Assembly: GCA_033032865.1 (NCBI GenBank)
Contig: JAWHQI010000068.1
Coordinates: 6,200,001-6,264,000, forward strand
Source: Dactylorhiza incarnata
Lineage: Eukaryota; Streptophyta; Magnoliopsida; Asparagales; Orchidaceae
DNA: 64,000 nucleotides
Reading direction: 5' to 3'
Shown: in pieces, positions 9,544 through 21,364 of the stretch
Position numbering within the stretch: the first letter of the stretch is position 1
How the letters are laid out: each line of letters starts with the position of its first letter
Program-made: the position numbers and the translations under genes
Notes under the pieces: model-generated
The model's database searches: none
The model's input: the letters and a program-made list of their open reading frames with translations, nothing else
Told to the model about the DNA's origin: nothing

Positions 9544-10983
9544 ATGGCAGGAGATGAAGAGCAAGGCAAGGAGTTAATCGGGTCTACCCCGGCGGCGATG
9601 CAGAGAATGCTCTCGAACTTCAGGCGAGAAGTCCTCGACACCCTCGGGTTCGCGGTCGCGGGGCTGCGTAGCGAGTTTGCGACCCCAGCGGTTCAAGCGT
9701 CCCATCCTACGGTAGAGGTTGGCGAGGATGCCCCGGGAGGAAGATCTGGAAAGGAGGTGGCCGGAGGGTCAGTGCCGGACCTGGAGGGGCGAGTGCTATT
9801 CGCTAGTCCGGCGAGTTCAGTGCCAGCGAGCACAGCACAGGCAAGTGCGGCGCAGGCGAGCGCGAGCTTGGCGGGCGTGGCGCCCGTAGGAGTGGCCCCG
9901 TCGACGGTGGCTCTCGCGAGCAGTGCCCCAGTGAGCTCAAGCCAGACGAGGGAGCTCAGGGGGCGAGTGGAGCAGGAGAAGACAGCAGGTAGGGGAAGCC
10001 CCTTCTACGAGTTGGTGCTTTACGCACCCATTCCGGAAGGGTTCGGGGAGTGGGATAGGGTCTACTATCATGGTCGGGACGACCCAATACAACACCTGCA
10101 GTCTTTCGAGGACTCTGTCTATATCAGGACGATGTCGGACGCCTTCAGGTGTCGGCTCTTTGCCGTCACCCTAAAGGAGAAAGCTCAGGAGTGGTTCCAT
10201 CAACTTCCCGTCGGATCGATCTACGCATTCGAGGATTTGCATAGAAGTTTCTTGTTGCGGTTTTCAACCTCGAAGAAGAGGAAGAAGGATGCCGAGTTCC
10301 TCTTCAAGCTGAAGCAGGAGCCCAAGGAGTCGCTAGCTCATTATGCAGATCGGTTCCAGGATGAAGTTCTGCTCACCCAGGAGATGCCCGGGTTTGCCCT
10401 TCAGCTCGCCTTCACGTTGGGGCTGAAGAAGAGTTTCTTCAAGATGGATTTGAAGAGGAAAGCCCCCGTCTCCTACGAGGAGTTAATGGAGAGGGTGGCA
10501 GAGGAGGTCAAGAGTGAAGAGGCCAATCCAGAGCTCACCAGGAGGCTGGCAAAGCTCAGTGAGCCGGAGGTCAAACAGCAGGAGGTAAGGAGAAGGGAAG
10601 AGCCCCGGGCCCCGGAGGGGGGATGGAGGCAACATGGCGGGGGGATGCAAGGTCAGGGAAGAGGCTATGCCCCAAGAGGGGATAACTTCTATGGGGGGCA
10701 AGTAAGACCCCAACAGTTAGGATGGAGGAAGGGTCCGAGGCAGATGCCTCCCCCGCCTCAACAGGAAATGACAATCAGAAGAGGAAGGGGAGGAAGAGGA
10801 AGGCGAGAAGGAGTGGAAGCGGGGGCAGGAAGGAGAAGAGGAAACAGAGCGGCGGAGGTCGAGAGGGGAGAGGTGGCGTTGCCGTACTATGACTTCCATG
10901 ATGAGGAAGGTCACGCAAAGGCCACCTGCCCCGAATTCTTAGATACATACAGAGCTAGAGTGTCGGTGCCGCGGCAGCAGTAG
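9544..10983 (+). CDS. gag: E1 Gag polyprotein, 479 aa
   Basis: Structural protein that would form the retrotransposon particle. The first ATG after the primer site is at 9544; upstream sequence in frame has no ATG. The N-terminal 140 residues are Ala/Ser-rich. The capsid domain (residues about 155-330) contains RTMSDAFRCRLFAVTLKEKA and QEWFHQLPVGS, typical of plant Retrotrans_gag. Then comes a basic Gly/Arg-rich segment and a degenerate knuckle YYDFHDEEGHAKATC. E4 has CDFHDEEGHATSAC at the same place, so E1 seems to have lost the first Cys. The frame is intact, ending in TAG at 10981; pol follows after a frame change. Confidence 0.88.
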   Translation: MAGDEEQGKELIGSTPAAMQRMLSNFRREVLDTLGFAVAGLRSEFATPAVQASHPTVEVGEDAPGGRSGKEVAGGSVPDLEGRVLFASPASSVPASTAQASAAQASASLAGVAPVGVAPSTVALASSAPVSSSQTRELRGRVEQEKTAGRGSPFYELVLYAPIPEGFGEWDRVYYHGRDDPIQHLQSFEDSVYIRTMSDAFRCRLFAVTLKEKAQEWFHQLPVGSIYAFEDLHRSFLLRFSTSKKRKKDAEFLFKLKQEPKESLAHYADRFQDEVLLTQEMPGFALQLAFTLGLKKSFFKMDLKRKAPVSYEELMERVAEEVKSEEANPELTRRLAKLSEPEVKQQEVRRREEPRAPEGGWRQHGGGMQGQGRGYAPRGDNFYGGQVRPQQLGWRKGPRQMPPPPQQEMTIRRGRGGRGRREGVEAGAGRRRGNRAAEVERGEVALPYYDFHDEEGHAKATCPEFLDTYRARVSVPRQQ

Positions 10984-11087
10984 CAAGTGAGGATCGAGGA
11001 AGTCCTGCCTCAGGAGGACGAGGAGGAGAGGTGTGAGGACAGGGTCTATTTGGGGACCCAGGGAGGGATCGGGGTGATCCACGGGGA

Positions 11088-11960
11088 GTGGGGGTAGAGG
11101 CAACCCGCAAGGCGAGCCTCCACACCATCTACCGTCGGAGCGTGGCTTCGACATCCACAGCTCCACCTACAGCGGAAAAGATTACTTTCTCCCAAAGGGA
11201 TATGCCAGGTCATGAGGACCCTTTCTGCGGCGCATTAGTCATCCAAACCGCCATCGAGAACTTCACGGTGTCTCGAATTCTCGTGGACAACGGGAGCTCA
11301 GTTAACGTCATCTTCAAGAGGGCGTTTGACGAAATGAAGGTGGAGGCCAGAAGGGTGTTGGCCTCGGATGTCCCTCTGTTTGGGTTCTTGGGAGAGAGGA
11401 AGGAAGTGGAAGGCGGAGTGGGACTCCTTGTGACCTTGGGGGGGGGGGGGGCAGTCCCGGAACTGCCGCTTCGTGATAGTGGATGCCCCGAGCAGCTACA
11501 GCGCCATCTTCGGACGGCCTTTCATCAGCGCATTCTGATGTGTCCCATCCACTTTCCACCAGTGCCTCAAGTTCAGAACAGGAGGAATCCAGATCCGGGT
11601 CAGGGGAGACCCCAATGTGGCGAGGCAGTGCTATGTGACTGCCATCAACACCATCTCTTGGATGGAAGAAGCGGAGGAGTGGGACAAGGTGATGGAAGAG
11701 GTGGCCAAGGAAGAAGGAGAGGAGAGGTTGGAAGGAAGGAGGGGTGAAGGAGTAGTTCATGCCCAGGGAGGGGGCGTTGGAGGGCCCAGGGCGGAGGAGG
11801 GGGAAGAGGGAGAGAAAGAAGAGGAGGCCCCGGAAGAAGGGGCGGGAGAGTTGATGGTGGTGAGAGAGGAAGAGGTGTGGGAAGGAGCCAAAGCGCTCGC
11901 TTATGGCGGAGAGGAGGGCATCGCCTGGGGAGAGCGGTCCAAGTTGGAAGCTGTGTAGGA
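11088..11960 (+). pseudogene. pol: E1 aspartic protease and linker, frameshifted
   Basis: Reads KITFSQRDMPGHEDP, then RILVDNGSSVNVIFKRAF, the protease active-site loop (D-N-G-S-S), and PLFGFLGERKEVEGG. At 11441-11452 a run of G bases shifts the frame; the continuation VIVDAPSSYSAIFGRPFIS is in another frame. An acidic Glu/Gly-rich linker (11640-11957) precedes RT. The shift at a homopolymer may be a real mutation or a sequencing length error, which I cannot tell. Confidence 0.8.
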
Positions 11961-11961
11961 A

Positions 11962-13345
11962 GTGGTGGAGGTGGAGGTGACCACCAGGGCCAGAACAATC
12001 GAGAAGATCAGGGTCAGTGGGGAGCTCAGCCCGGAGGATCAGAGGAAGGTCTCGGCTTGCGTGCAGGACAACGTGGATGTCTTCGCATGGAGTGCTGTGG
12101 AGATGCCGGGGATCAACATGGATGTGGCGTGCCATCGCCTCAACCTCGATCCCGACACTCGCCCCATTCGCTAGAAGAAGAGGTCCACTGCTGACAAGCT
12201 GGAGGCACATATCTGGGAGGAACTGAACAAGCTTCTCAAGGCCGGCTTCGTATCAGAGATCCAGTACCCAGGCTGGGTATCCAATGTTGTGATGGTAAAA
12301 AAAGGAGATGGTAAGTGGCGTATGTGTGTCGATTTCTCTTTGCTTAATAAATCTTGCACCAAGGATTGCTACCCTCTGCCTAGGATCGACGCGCTGGTTG
12401 ACTCAGCCATCGGTTTTTCCTTGATGTCTTTTTTAGATGCTTTTTCAGGTTAACACCAAATTCGCATGCATCCTCCAGACATCAAAGATGTCTCCTTCAT
12501 CACAAGGGATGGATGTTATTGTTATAAAATGATGCCTTTTGGGCTCAAGAACGCAGGGGCTATATTCCAACGGATGATGGACAGGGTCTTCCGCGAGCAG
12601 AAGGGAAGAAACCTGGAGGTCTATGTTGATGACCTCATGGTAAAGAGTCGGGACCTCAAGTCTCACCTCCAAGACCTTGGAGAGACTTTTGGGACCTTGC
12701 GGAAGTACAAGATGAAACTCAACCCCCTGAAGTGTGTCTTCGGGGCTAGCAGGGGAAAATTCCTAGGCCACTTGCTCACCCCTGCAGGGGTGGAGCCTAA
12801 CCTAGATAAGGTTAAAGCAATCATGGAGTTGGGGCCGCCAAGAAATGCGAAGGAGGTTCAGCGCCTCATGGGAAAATTGGCTGGGCTCAGCAGGTTCCTC
12901 TCCAAGGCGGGTGAGAAGTGTGCATCTTTCTTCAAGGTGTTATGGGGAAACCAGAAGTTCGAATGGACCTCAGAATGTGTGGAAGCTTTCCAAGCTTTGA
13001 AAGGGCAACTCACCCAGATCCCTCTACTCCAGGGACCAAGGCAAGGGGAGGACCTATCCCTATACTTAGAGGTAGGATCAGAGGCAGTAAGTTCAGTATT
13101 GGTCCGGGAAGAAGGGAGTAGGCAGTTCCCCATCTATTATGTCAGCCGAGTGCTGAGGAAGGCGGAGCTCCGATACCCAATCTTGGAGAAGTTGGCATTC
13201 GCCTTGCTGGTATCGGCCCGGAAGCTCAGGCCATACTTCCAAGCACAGTCAATCAAAGTGGTGACCGACCACCTGCTTCACAAAGTTATGGAGGGGGTGG
13301 AGCATTCGGGGAGACTAGCCAAATGGTCCGTGGAACTAGTGAGTT
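11962..13345 (+). pseudogene. pol: E1 reverse transcriptase and first RNase H
   Basis: 11962-12174 gives NVDVFAWSAVEMPGIN. RT then shows FVSEIQYPGWVSNVVMV, CVDFSLLNKSCTKDCYPLP, FLDAFSG, MPFGLKNAGA and the catalytic YVDD box near 12625. It ends with LGHLLTPAGVEPNLDKVKAI. The first RNase H reads YLEVGSEAVSSVLVREEG with LRKAELRYPILEKLA, the degenerate retroviral-type domain of plant gypsy elements. In-frame stops lie at 12172 and near 12451, and there is a frameshift near 13340. RT would copy element RNA inside the particle; this copy is inactive as read. Confidence 0.88.
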
Positions 13346-13985
13346 CGATATCGTGTTTGTGCCCAGGACGTCAATCAAGGCACAAGCGGTGACGGACTTC
13401 ATGGTGGACTACGCAACTGAAGTAGGGGAACATGAATCACCTTCCTCGGTCGCCTGGAAGATGCTAGTGGATGGCGCATCAGGAAAACACTCCTTCGGGG
13501 GAGGGGTGGTGTTGGTGAGCCCCAGGGCACCAGGATCGAGCAAGCCATCAACATCCATTTCCCCCTCACCAACAACCAAGCCGAGTACAAGGCAGTGATA
13601 GTGGGCCTGCGACTGGCTAGGGAGCTGGGAGTGCAGGACGTGGAGGTCTCAACGGACTCCATGGTGGTGTCGTGCCAAATCAGCTGAGAATTTGAAGCAA
13701 GGGAGCCGACCCTCCAGCGCTACCTAGAGAAGGTCAAGGGGGTCATCAGCCAATTTTGCACTTTTTCCATCACACATGTGCAGAGGGAGGAGAGCACCCT
13801 GGCGGACCTACTAGCCAAGTTCAGTCCACGGGCGGGAGGAACAGTGTCAGAACTCTTCCGGCCTTCCATTGAAGAGGGGGAGCTGATGGAGGTGGATCAA
13901 CGAACATCGTGGATGGATCCCTTCATCACCTTCCTGGCATCGAGAAAATTCCCCGAAGGGGACATTGATAAGCGACAGCTTAGGT
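13340..13985 (+). pseudogene. pol: E1 second (plant-type) RNase H
   Basis: After EFDIVFVPRTSIKAQAVTDF comes WKMLVDGASGKHSFGGGVVLV. In the next frame follow NNQAEYKAVIVGLRLARELG and STDSMVVSCQIS, then VQREESTLADLLAKFSPRA. This is the additional RNase H acquired by the Tat lineage, between the first RNase H and integrase. A frameshift lies near 13540 and a stop near 13685. Confidence 0.82.
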
Positions 13986-13989
13986 ACAA

Positions 13990-15163
13990 ATCAGCATAGT
14001 ATTCCTTACATGCAGGGTCGCTATACCGCAAAACACTGTCGGGGCTCCTGGCTCGTTGTGTGTCTGAGGAGGAGGTCCCGAGAGTCCTCGAAGAAATCCA
14101 CTCGAGGGAGTGTGGAAGTCACTCCGGGAGCCGGACATTGGAGGGAAGAGTGCTGAGGCAAGGCTACTTCTGGCCTACCCTCAGCAAGGATGCAGCAGAA
14201 TTCGCGAGGAAGTGTTCGAAGTGCTAGCTCTATGCTCCACTCCAGCTCCTCCCAGCCCAAAGGCTCCGGACCATCACAGCTCTGTGGCCCTTCGCTATAT
14301 GGGGATTGGATTTGGTGGGACCCTTCCCCCAAGCAAGTGGCCAAAGGAAATTCCTATTGGTGATGATAGACAACTTTTCCAAATGGGTCGAGGTGAAGGT
14401 GCTGGCCAAGGTAACTTCCCAGGTAGTGAGAAACTTTGTTTGGGGCAAAATAATTTGCAGGCATGGGCTCCCTCTATCCATCGTGACGGATAACGGACCC
14501 CAATTTGCCAGCGAAGAATTTGTTTGTTTTTGCACCCAACTCGGCATAGATCTTAGGTTCGCGTCGGTCCACCATCCAAGGAGCAACAGTCAGGTGGAGG
14601 TGGCGAACAAGATAATTTTCAATCTACTCAAGAAGAAGGTGGAGAACCTCACGGTGAATTGGGTGGAGCAGCTACCCTCCGTTCTATGGGCCATGAGAAC
14701 TACCCCAAACACGGCCACAGGAGAGACCCCCTTCAAACTTTCCCACGGGTCCGAGGTCGTCCTCCCAATCGAGTTCCAGGTGAAAACCCCTAGGGTGGTC
14801 GCCGCGGGCGAAGGAGGCGAGGAATGGATAGTGGAGAATGATGCGTAGCAGAGGCTATTATTGGATCTGGTAGAAGAGCTCCGTGACCTCGCCACCATCC
14901 GACAGGAGGAGGTCAAGAGGCGGATGGCCAAATACTTCGACCAGCACATCAGGATAAAGCACTTCGAAAAAGGAGATTTAGTACTAAAGAAGGTTGACGC
15001 GGCCGGGAGAGGAGCCGCGGTTGGTAAGCTAGAGCCCAATTGGGAAGGGCCTTACATAGTAAGTAAAGTGCTCCAGTCAGGAGGGTACCACCTCCAGGAT
15101 GTGGAAGGGGTACCTCTCGGCCGAGCCAGGAGTGGGGATGATTTGAAGAGATTTTATCCTTAG
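13990..15163 (+). pseudogene. pol: E1 integrase
   Basis: Zinc-binding region with H..H..C..C readable as EEIHSRECGSHSG and ARKCSKC near 14095-14225, across frame changes. The catalytic core has GLDLVGPFPQASGQRKF, VTDNGPQFASEEF and NSQVEVANK, giving the D,D,E triad. The C-terminal part is KKVENLTVNWVEQLPSVLWA, then GDLVLKKVDA and KLEPNWEGPYIVSKVL. One stop at 14846-14848 interrupts the otherwise open end. Integrase would insert the cDNA; the stops make this copy doubtful. Confidence 0.88.
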
Positions 15164-15240
15164 TAATTTTTGTAGCTAACTTTTGAATATTTCCTACTCT
15201 ATACATGTATTTTGGAATAATTCTCTGGCAGGTTCCAAGT

Positions 15241-15963
15241 TGTTTGGTGCTGGAATGCCCCAGATCGATTCCGCTGACGGGCTCTCATAGACGGTGGGTC
15301 AGGTTGATCTCTGGAGAGGCTGGCAATGATTCAAGTGGTTTGGTGCTGGAATGCCTCAGATTGATTCTGCTGCCAGGCTCTCATAGACGGTGGGTCAGGT
15401 TGATCTTTGGAGAGGCTGGCAATGTTTCAAGTGGTTTGGTGCTGGAATGCCCCAGATCGATTCCGCTGTCGGGCTCTCATAGACGGTGGGTCAGGTTGAT
15501 CTCTAGAGAGGCTGGTAATGTTTCAAGTGGTTTCGTGCTGGAATGCCCCAGATCGATTTCGCTGTCGGTCTCTCATAGACAGTGGGTCAGGTTGATCTCT
15601 GGAGAGGCTGACAATGTTTCAAGTGGTTTGGTGCTGGAATGCCCCAGATCGATTCCGCTTTCGGGCTCTCATAGACGGTGGATCAGGTTGATCTCTGGAG
15701 AGGCTGGCAATGTTTCAAGTGGTTTGGTGCTGGAATGCCCCAGATCGATTCCGCTGCCGGGCTCTCATAGACGGTGGGTCAGTTTGATCTCTAGAGAGGC
15801 TGGCAATGTTTCAAGTGGTTTGGTGCTGGAATGCCCTAGATCGATTCCGCTTCAGGGCTCTCATAGACGGTGGGTCAGGTTGATCTCTGGAGAGGCTGGC
15901 AATGTTTCAAGTGGTTTAGTGCTGGAATGCCCCAGATCGATTCTGCTATCGGGCTCTCGCTAG
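15241..15963 (+). repeat. 96-bp tandem repeat, about 7.5 copies, after E1 pol
   Basis: The word TGGTGCTGGAATGCC recurs at 15245, 15341, 15437, 15533 (one change), 15629, 15725, 15821 and 15917, exactly 96 bp apart. The unit is divisible by three and leaves an open plus-strand frame from 15205 to 15963. Its 32-residue repeat contains LVLECPRSIPLSGSHRRW. Tat elements often carry tandem repeats here; whether this frame is translated is unknown. Confidence 0.93.
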
Positions 15964-16517
15964 CAGGTGGAATAAGTCGGTCTCAAGGATCATCCAGCAA
16001 GCAGTTTATTCAGGCTAAACGGCTCGGCCCGCAAAAAATCTGTTAAGGTCTAGGAGAGGCGAGTCAGGGGACTCGCTCGCATGAAGGTATACACCCGTGA
16101 TGGGTAAGGAACACCTAGGTTCAAGAATGAAGGCAGGGCGGGGGAGTATGGCTTTGCGAAGTTTGCCGAGCCAGGCCCTAGCCCGCAGAAATACTCAAGC
16201 ACACTCAAAAGGGGTGACCTTATAACCATCAGCAAAAAGAAAGCGCGCGAGCGCGAGCCGAACTAAACATAGAAGTACAGTAATTAAATCGCAGGCATGC
16301 GAAAGGGTTAATGAAAGCAGGGCAAGAAACATCTGCGCAAGCATGAGTATAGGCGCGAGCGCGAGCAAAGAAATAAAAAGGAAATGACATCCCAGAGATA
16401 CAAAATTTTTTATCATTGATCAAAAGGTGTTTACAGCCAACGACGAACTCGCCGATCAAAAAAAAAAATCTACACTTTAAAAAATCAAAAGGGGGAGGCT
16501 GCCCGCTGGAGGCCTTC
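15964..16517. other. Spacer of E1 between tandem repeats and antisense gene B
   Basis: No gene supported. Contains dense GCGAG/CTCGC words, e.g. near 16245-16256 and 16350-16365, the same words found throughout E1. Confidence 0.5.
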
Positions 16518-16918
16518 TCACTCGCTCTCGCGATCCTCTACCTCGGAGATTGGCACAAACAAGTCAGGGACGACGTCTTCCGCAGTGAACTCCATGGCGT
16601 CGAGAACGATCATGTCCGCCCCTTTAAGGGTATCGAAGAAGAGTTTCGCGATCTCCATCGACCTTTTGCGATCGGCTTCCTTTTCGCCTCGCGACTGGCC
16701 ACGAGCTCCAACTCGAGGAGGAGGGTGGGGGGGGGGGGGGGAAGCACTGCCAGGGTCAGATCGCGAACCTGGGCCTTGTGGCAAGTATTCTCCATTTCCA
16801 GGTCGGTGATCCTCGTGTGAAGTTGGCTGATGGACTCGGCATCCTGCGAATAGCAGGTTAGGAAAGGATAAGCGAAGCGAGACAGGAAAAGACTTTTGCG
16901 AAGCATTGCTCACCAGTA

Positions 16919-18393
16919 TGAAAGTGGAGGTTAGATCTTAAGTTACTCTAGAGGGGGGGGGGGGTGAATAGAGTATTAAAAACTTTTCCTTGGTTTTTAT
17001 AGCGGAATTAAAATAGTGTTATATATATGTATAAGCAGTGTGAGATATATATAAACAGAAAAACTCAATAAGTAAAAGCACACAGCACAGCACAGAGAAA
17101 TAAACAAACACAGAGGACACAAGGAAATATAGTAGTTCCCCAATAAATATGGGTACGTCTACTCTTCTACCACCCTTGGTAGGAATCCACTAGGAAAGTT
17201 GATCAGGTGCCCTCACACCAAGGTGATTTTGTTCAGGTGTCCACACACCACAGAGCTTTTGATCAGGTGCTCAAAACCAACTAGATTTTTTGATCAGGTG
17301 TCTTGCCACCAGGGAGTTACACTTTTGAAGGGAGTATTAACCTTGTACAAGAGAGGTGAGAAAGAGTATATAGTGTTCTTCTCTGTCAAGATGCTGAGAG
17401 AAGACTCTAGTGGATTTGTTGTAAAGCTCCCCTTGTCTGATTGAAGTATTTGACAGATGGTGGAGATGCTTCCTCTTGAAATAGAAATCTTCTGTAGCAG
17501 ATTGATCTGGAAGAAATAGTTCTTCAGATACTTTGTTGCCCTTTTAGAAGACTTGATCTTTGCTGCAGATGTCTGAGAGATTGATCTTTGAAGAAGATGT
17601 TCTCAGAGAAATGGTGATTGCTGCTAGAGGAAGAAGAAGACTGAGAATATTTGACTGAGTGTTCTTCTTTTTCTTTCTCTATCCTTATTGTTGTACTCTC
17701 TCTGTATTCTGTAAGAATATGTTTTGAATTCTGTCGAGATGTGAGACAATGAAGTCTGTTTTTGATATATTCTCTTTTTGGAATAGAATAATCAGACTTT
17801 AATTCTTTTCTTGGAACTGCAATAGAGACAAAACGACTTTGGCAGGTCCTTTAATTCCTTAGCCGTGAAATACTCCTTTGGATTAATTGTCAACGTCTAT
17901 TTCTGTCTTGGAATAAAGGAAAGAAAGGAATATATTCAAAGAATATAATATCCTTATTTGAATACATCCAAATATATTGATTATATCTGTTAGAGTCGTC
18001 GATCTGTGTTCAGAGTACTAACAAACAACTGATATTCAAGAATTAAATAATTCTGGAACTGAATTTGTCGATATGAGCTTCAATAAAGAATTTGTCGAGC
18101 GCTGGCTGAAATTCGTCGAACGCTGGCTGGAATTTGTCGAGCACTGCTCAAAGAATGCCGAGCTCTAGCTGGCTATAATACTTCAGTCTGCTGGGAATAA
18201 TTTGTCGAACGATGCAAGCCATTCTTCGAACGCCACTAGCCATTGGTCGAACGCTGAGAACTTGACTTTTCCTTAAGTTCTAGCTAAACTAACAGCCTAA
18301 AAACTTGACCCTTAGACAATACAATGGGGTCAACTTGATCCTAGTCAATACATAGTGATCCTAGCCCAAATCAGTAATAGGGTTGTTCCAGCA
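16919..18393 (-). repeat. 3' LTR of the SIRE element
   Basis: Copy of 27095-28563. Plus strand begins TGAAAGTGGAGG and ends TTGTTCCAGCA. Includes a run of G bases (about 16951-16966) longer than in the other LTR, four TGATCAGGTG units (17199-17310) and TCGTCGA/TCGAACG words (18000-18265). Confidence 0.93.
17199..17315. repeat. Imperfect TGATCAGGTG repeats in SIRE LTR
   Basis: Four imperfect units of roughly 27-30 bp, each with (G/T)ATCAGGTG or TTCAGGTG followed by a C-rich stretch with ACACC or GCCACC. The same array is at 27371-27485 in the other LTR. On the minus strand this lies late in the LTR, likely R/U5. Confidence 0.75.
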
Positions 18394-18589
18394 ATCTCCA
18401 CCTATTTGAGTTAGGACACTATTTGACAATTAATCAATTAAATACAACAGAAAAATAAACAACAGAGCAAAAATATATATCTGACAGAATGTAAGTTCAT
18501 TCCAGCAGATAGAATAAATCATAGTGCTCTGAGTTTAGAAATATTACAACAAAAATGTTAAAGAAAAACATAATAAAGTCTGAACCTTT

Positions 18590-21364
18590 TTATTGATTTG
18601 TTGAGGGAGGTTTGAAGATAATTTCCCTATTGAGATCTTCAGATTTCTTCTTACTTAAATAGAGATCCTGAGCTCCCAGAATAGTTTGTGATTTGCTTTG
18701 AATAACTATTGCTTCTGGGTGATGTACCAAATATTCTTCAGCATTGAAAAGATTCTTTGATTTATACATTTCAAATTCCTTTCTTCTATATTCTGACATA
18801 GTTGAATATATAGAATAATCTTTTCCTTCAGCTTTTGCTTTCTTGATTTGAGTTATGGCAACATTTTCCCTGAATCTATCCATCTGAGCTATTTCTTCAG
18901 CTTCTGTATCAATTGGGAAATAAGCTATTTCATCAAGATTAGTGTCCTGCACTGAAGGTTGGTCAGAAAGAAGATTTTTCTGCCTGTGCAAAGATCCACT
19001 AAATATATGATATTTGTATTTTGTGGAAACATTTCAGGAAGAATCTGAAGGAAGTCCTGAAGACCAATAACTCTGATAACCACTTGTGCTAGCTGGTGTC
19101 TTGGATTGCTGAGAGGTGAACTTCTGAGAGGAAGAAGAGGGTGTTGCTGAACCTGCTGCTGGAGGAGGAGGAGGAAGATTACATTTGACAGGCTTGTCAG
19201 AATAATAACCAGTCTTCCTCATCTTCTTTCTTCTCTTATTTTAATTTCTGGAGAACTTCATCCAGTTAGGAGTATCTTTGTCAAGAGTGATGTTGTGAAG
19301 AATGTAATAAGGGATGTCATTTTCTGGATTAGGAGGCTTGGGGACAGCCTTTGACTTAACTTTTCTTTTCTTTCTCTTCATTAATGATGTATCATCAGAA
19401 TCACTTTCATCGTCATCAGAATCAGAGGATGGAATTGGTTCATCATATAAAGCATTTACCAATTTAAGAGCTTTAATCTTTTGCCCTTCGACTTCAAAAG
19501 CTGCATCTTCTGCTTTCTAGATTTCATCAAAATTAGGAATTGGGGATTCATCAAAAACAAAGGTTGGAACATTAACACTTTTGAAACTTTCTTCTGAAAT
19601 GACAACTGATTCTTCTGCTTGATTTTGAACTTGAACTGCAATAGTAACTGGTTCAACAATCTAAACTTCACAACTTGAAATAGTAACTGGTTCAACAATC
19701 TGAACTTCAAAACTCTTGATAATATTTTTCATCAGAATTTTATCTATGGGAGCAGTGTATGGAACAATTGCTCTAGAATACTCATGATATTTTTGCAAAA
19801 CTGAGTAAACTGGACTGAACTTAGACAGCAAATGAATAATATCTAAAGAAGAATGAATATAGTTATTATTTATTTCCTCTATAACTGGATGTTCTGAAAC
19901 TTCAAACAAATCAAGCATTTCTAAATCATAAACTGAATCTTCAGCAAAAACTGGATCTTCAACAAAAAATTAGAGCCTCTGAAACTAGAGCTTCTGGAGC
20001 TTCTTCATAAGGCATCTCCCCCTGCCTAGCTTCAGGAAAACCTGAATCTAGGCCCCTAGAAGAAGGTACAAAAAGAGAGGAGAGAATTGAAGATATTTTA
20101 GAAGATAATTCAGAAATGGCTGAAAGAACTGGAGCAAATTTTGCATCCAGGATGGAGTCAAGATTAGAAAGAATAGAATGGACTGGAGCAAGTTTTGCAT
20201 CCAGTAGAGAATCTATCTTTTGAAATACATGATCAAATATTTGATCAGCCACAGATGAGAAAGTGATATCGATGAACTCAGATGTATTGGATGATGAGGA
20301 TGTAGAAGAGGATGGAATGTTAATAGGTACAAAAATGTTTGCAGCATGGGCATGTTGTTGAGGGGTGTTTTGATGGATAGGACATGAATGGTGTATGGGT
20401 GATTGGTGGTCATCATGCATGGGAGATGGAGGTGGAGAAGTATGAGGACGTAGAAGGACAAAGGAAGGAGGTGGAATGTCATCAATGGGTGTAGGAGAAT
20501 TTGGAGGTGGAGTTTGTGCAGGAGAAATATGCTGAGGTGGAGATGGGTGAGGAGGAGAAGGAACAGAAGGAGGCACTTCTGGAAGGGTTGAGGGAGTGAC
20601 TGGGTCAGTCCTGGTGCCTTCAGAAGCTTTCTTTGGTGCAACTGCTCCTAGGTTCTTCATGGAATCACCCTGTCCCACTTTGCAAAGAGAGCTGAGGTCA
20701 GCTTCTTGCTAGCATTTATTGTAACTTTGGGTGAGGCCAGAAGGTCTTGATGCTTTTCCTGCAGAACAATACCAATAACTCTTCCAAAAGATACATTATC
20801 TTTAGAAACTTTCTTCTTAATCAATTCAAACAGAATTGATCCCCAATTGACTTTCTTCTTGTCCATCAAGGCCACCATCAACAGAAATTGGTGCTTGTTA
20901 ATGTAATCATGTCCTGTTGTTTTTCCTAATAAAACTTTTCCAACAATATCAGATAAAAACTTGTATTATGTGGACAAGTTTTTCCTAAGCAAATGATTAG
21001 GGTTTCCAGTAGAATGACCCATTTTAATCAAAGCTTCACCATATTCAACAGAGCTTATCTCTAAATCATCATCACAATTGATGAAACCAAAAATTTCAGA
21101 TAAAATAGTTGGGGTAAGAGAAACTTGATGACCTGAGATTGTTCCAATCAAAATTTCATCTTCTGGTTTAGATGTGTAAACCCATTCTTTTATATCGGCG
21201 GTATGGAGCTTGATCCAGGTGCTCATGAACTTCTTCAACTATTGTTCTTCAAAAAGTTGAAGAATGTCTTGAAAAACTTGATCTGATTGGGCAAAGGATT
21301 CCATATCAATATCAAATCCTGCATCGAACTTCATTGAATAGAGAGCTGCTTGAGAGATCGCCAT
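18590..21364 (-). pseudogene. SIRE envelope-like ORF, decayed
   Basis: Lies between pol and the 3' LTR, where SIRE elements carry an envelope-like gene. ATG at 21364. Early part: MAISQAALYSMKFDAGFD, WIKLHTADIKEWVY and GFINCDDDLEISSVEYGEAL. It then has KKVNWGSILFELIKKKVSK and GRVIGIVLQEKHQDLL, similar to the putative plant transposon protein domain. A Pro/His/Ser-rich region (20600-20300) is followed by a predicted helical stretch SISELSSKISSILSS-like near 20090, and a charged tail ending at 18590. At least two frame changes and several stops. I see no clear signal peptide or membrane helix. An envelope role is not established. Confidence 0.62.

Noticed and set aside
11314..12210. 298-aa minus-strand open frame opposite E1 protease and linker
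   Set aside because: Shadow of the acidic linker and RT coding sequence on the plus strand; no ATG context or recognisable domain.
15241..15963. CRISPR array or satellite
   Set aside because: Units are contiguous with no spacers, and lie inside a plant retrotransposon; too few copies for a satellite.
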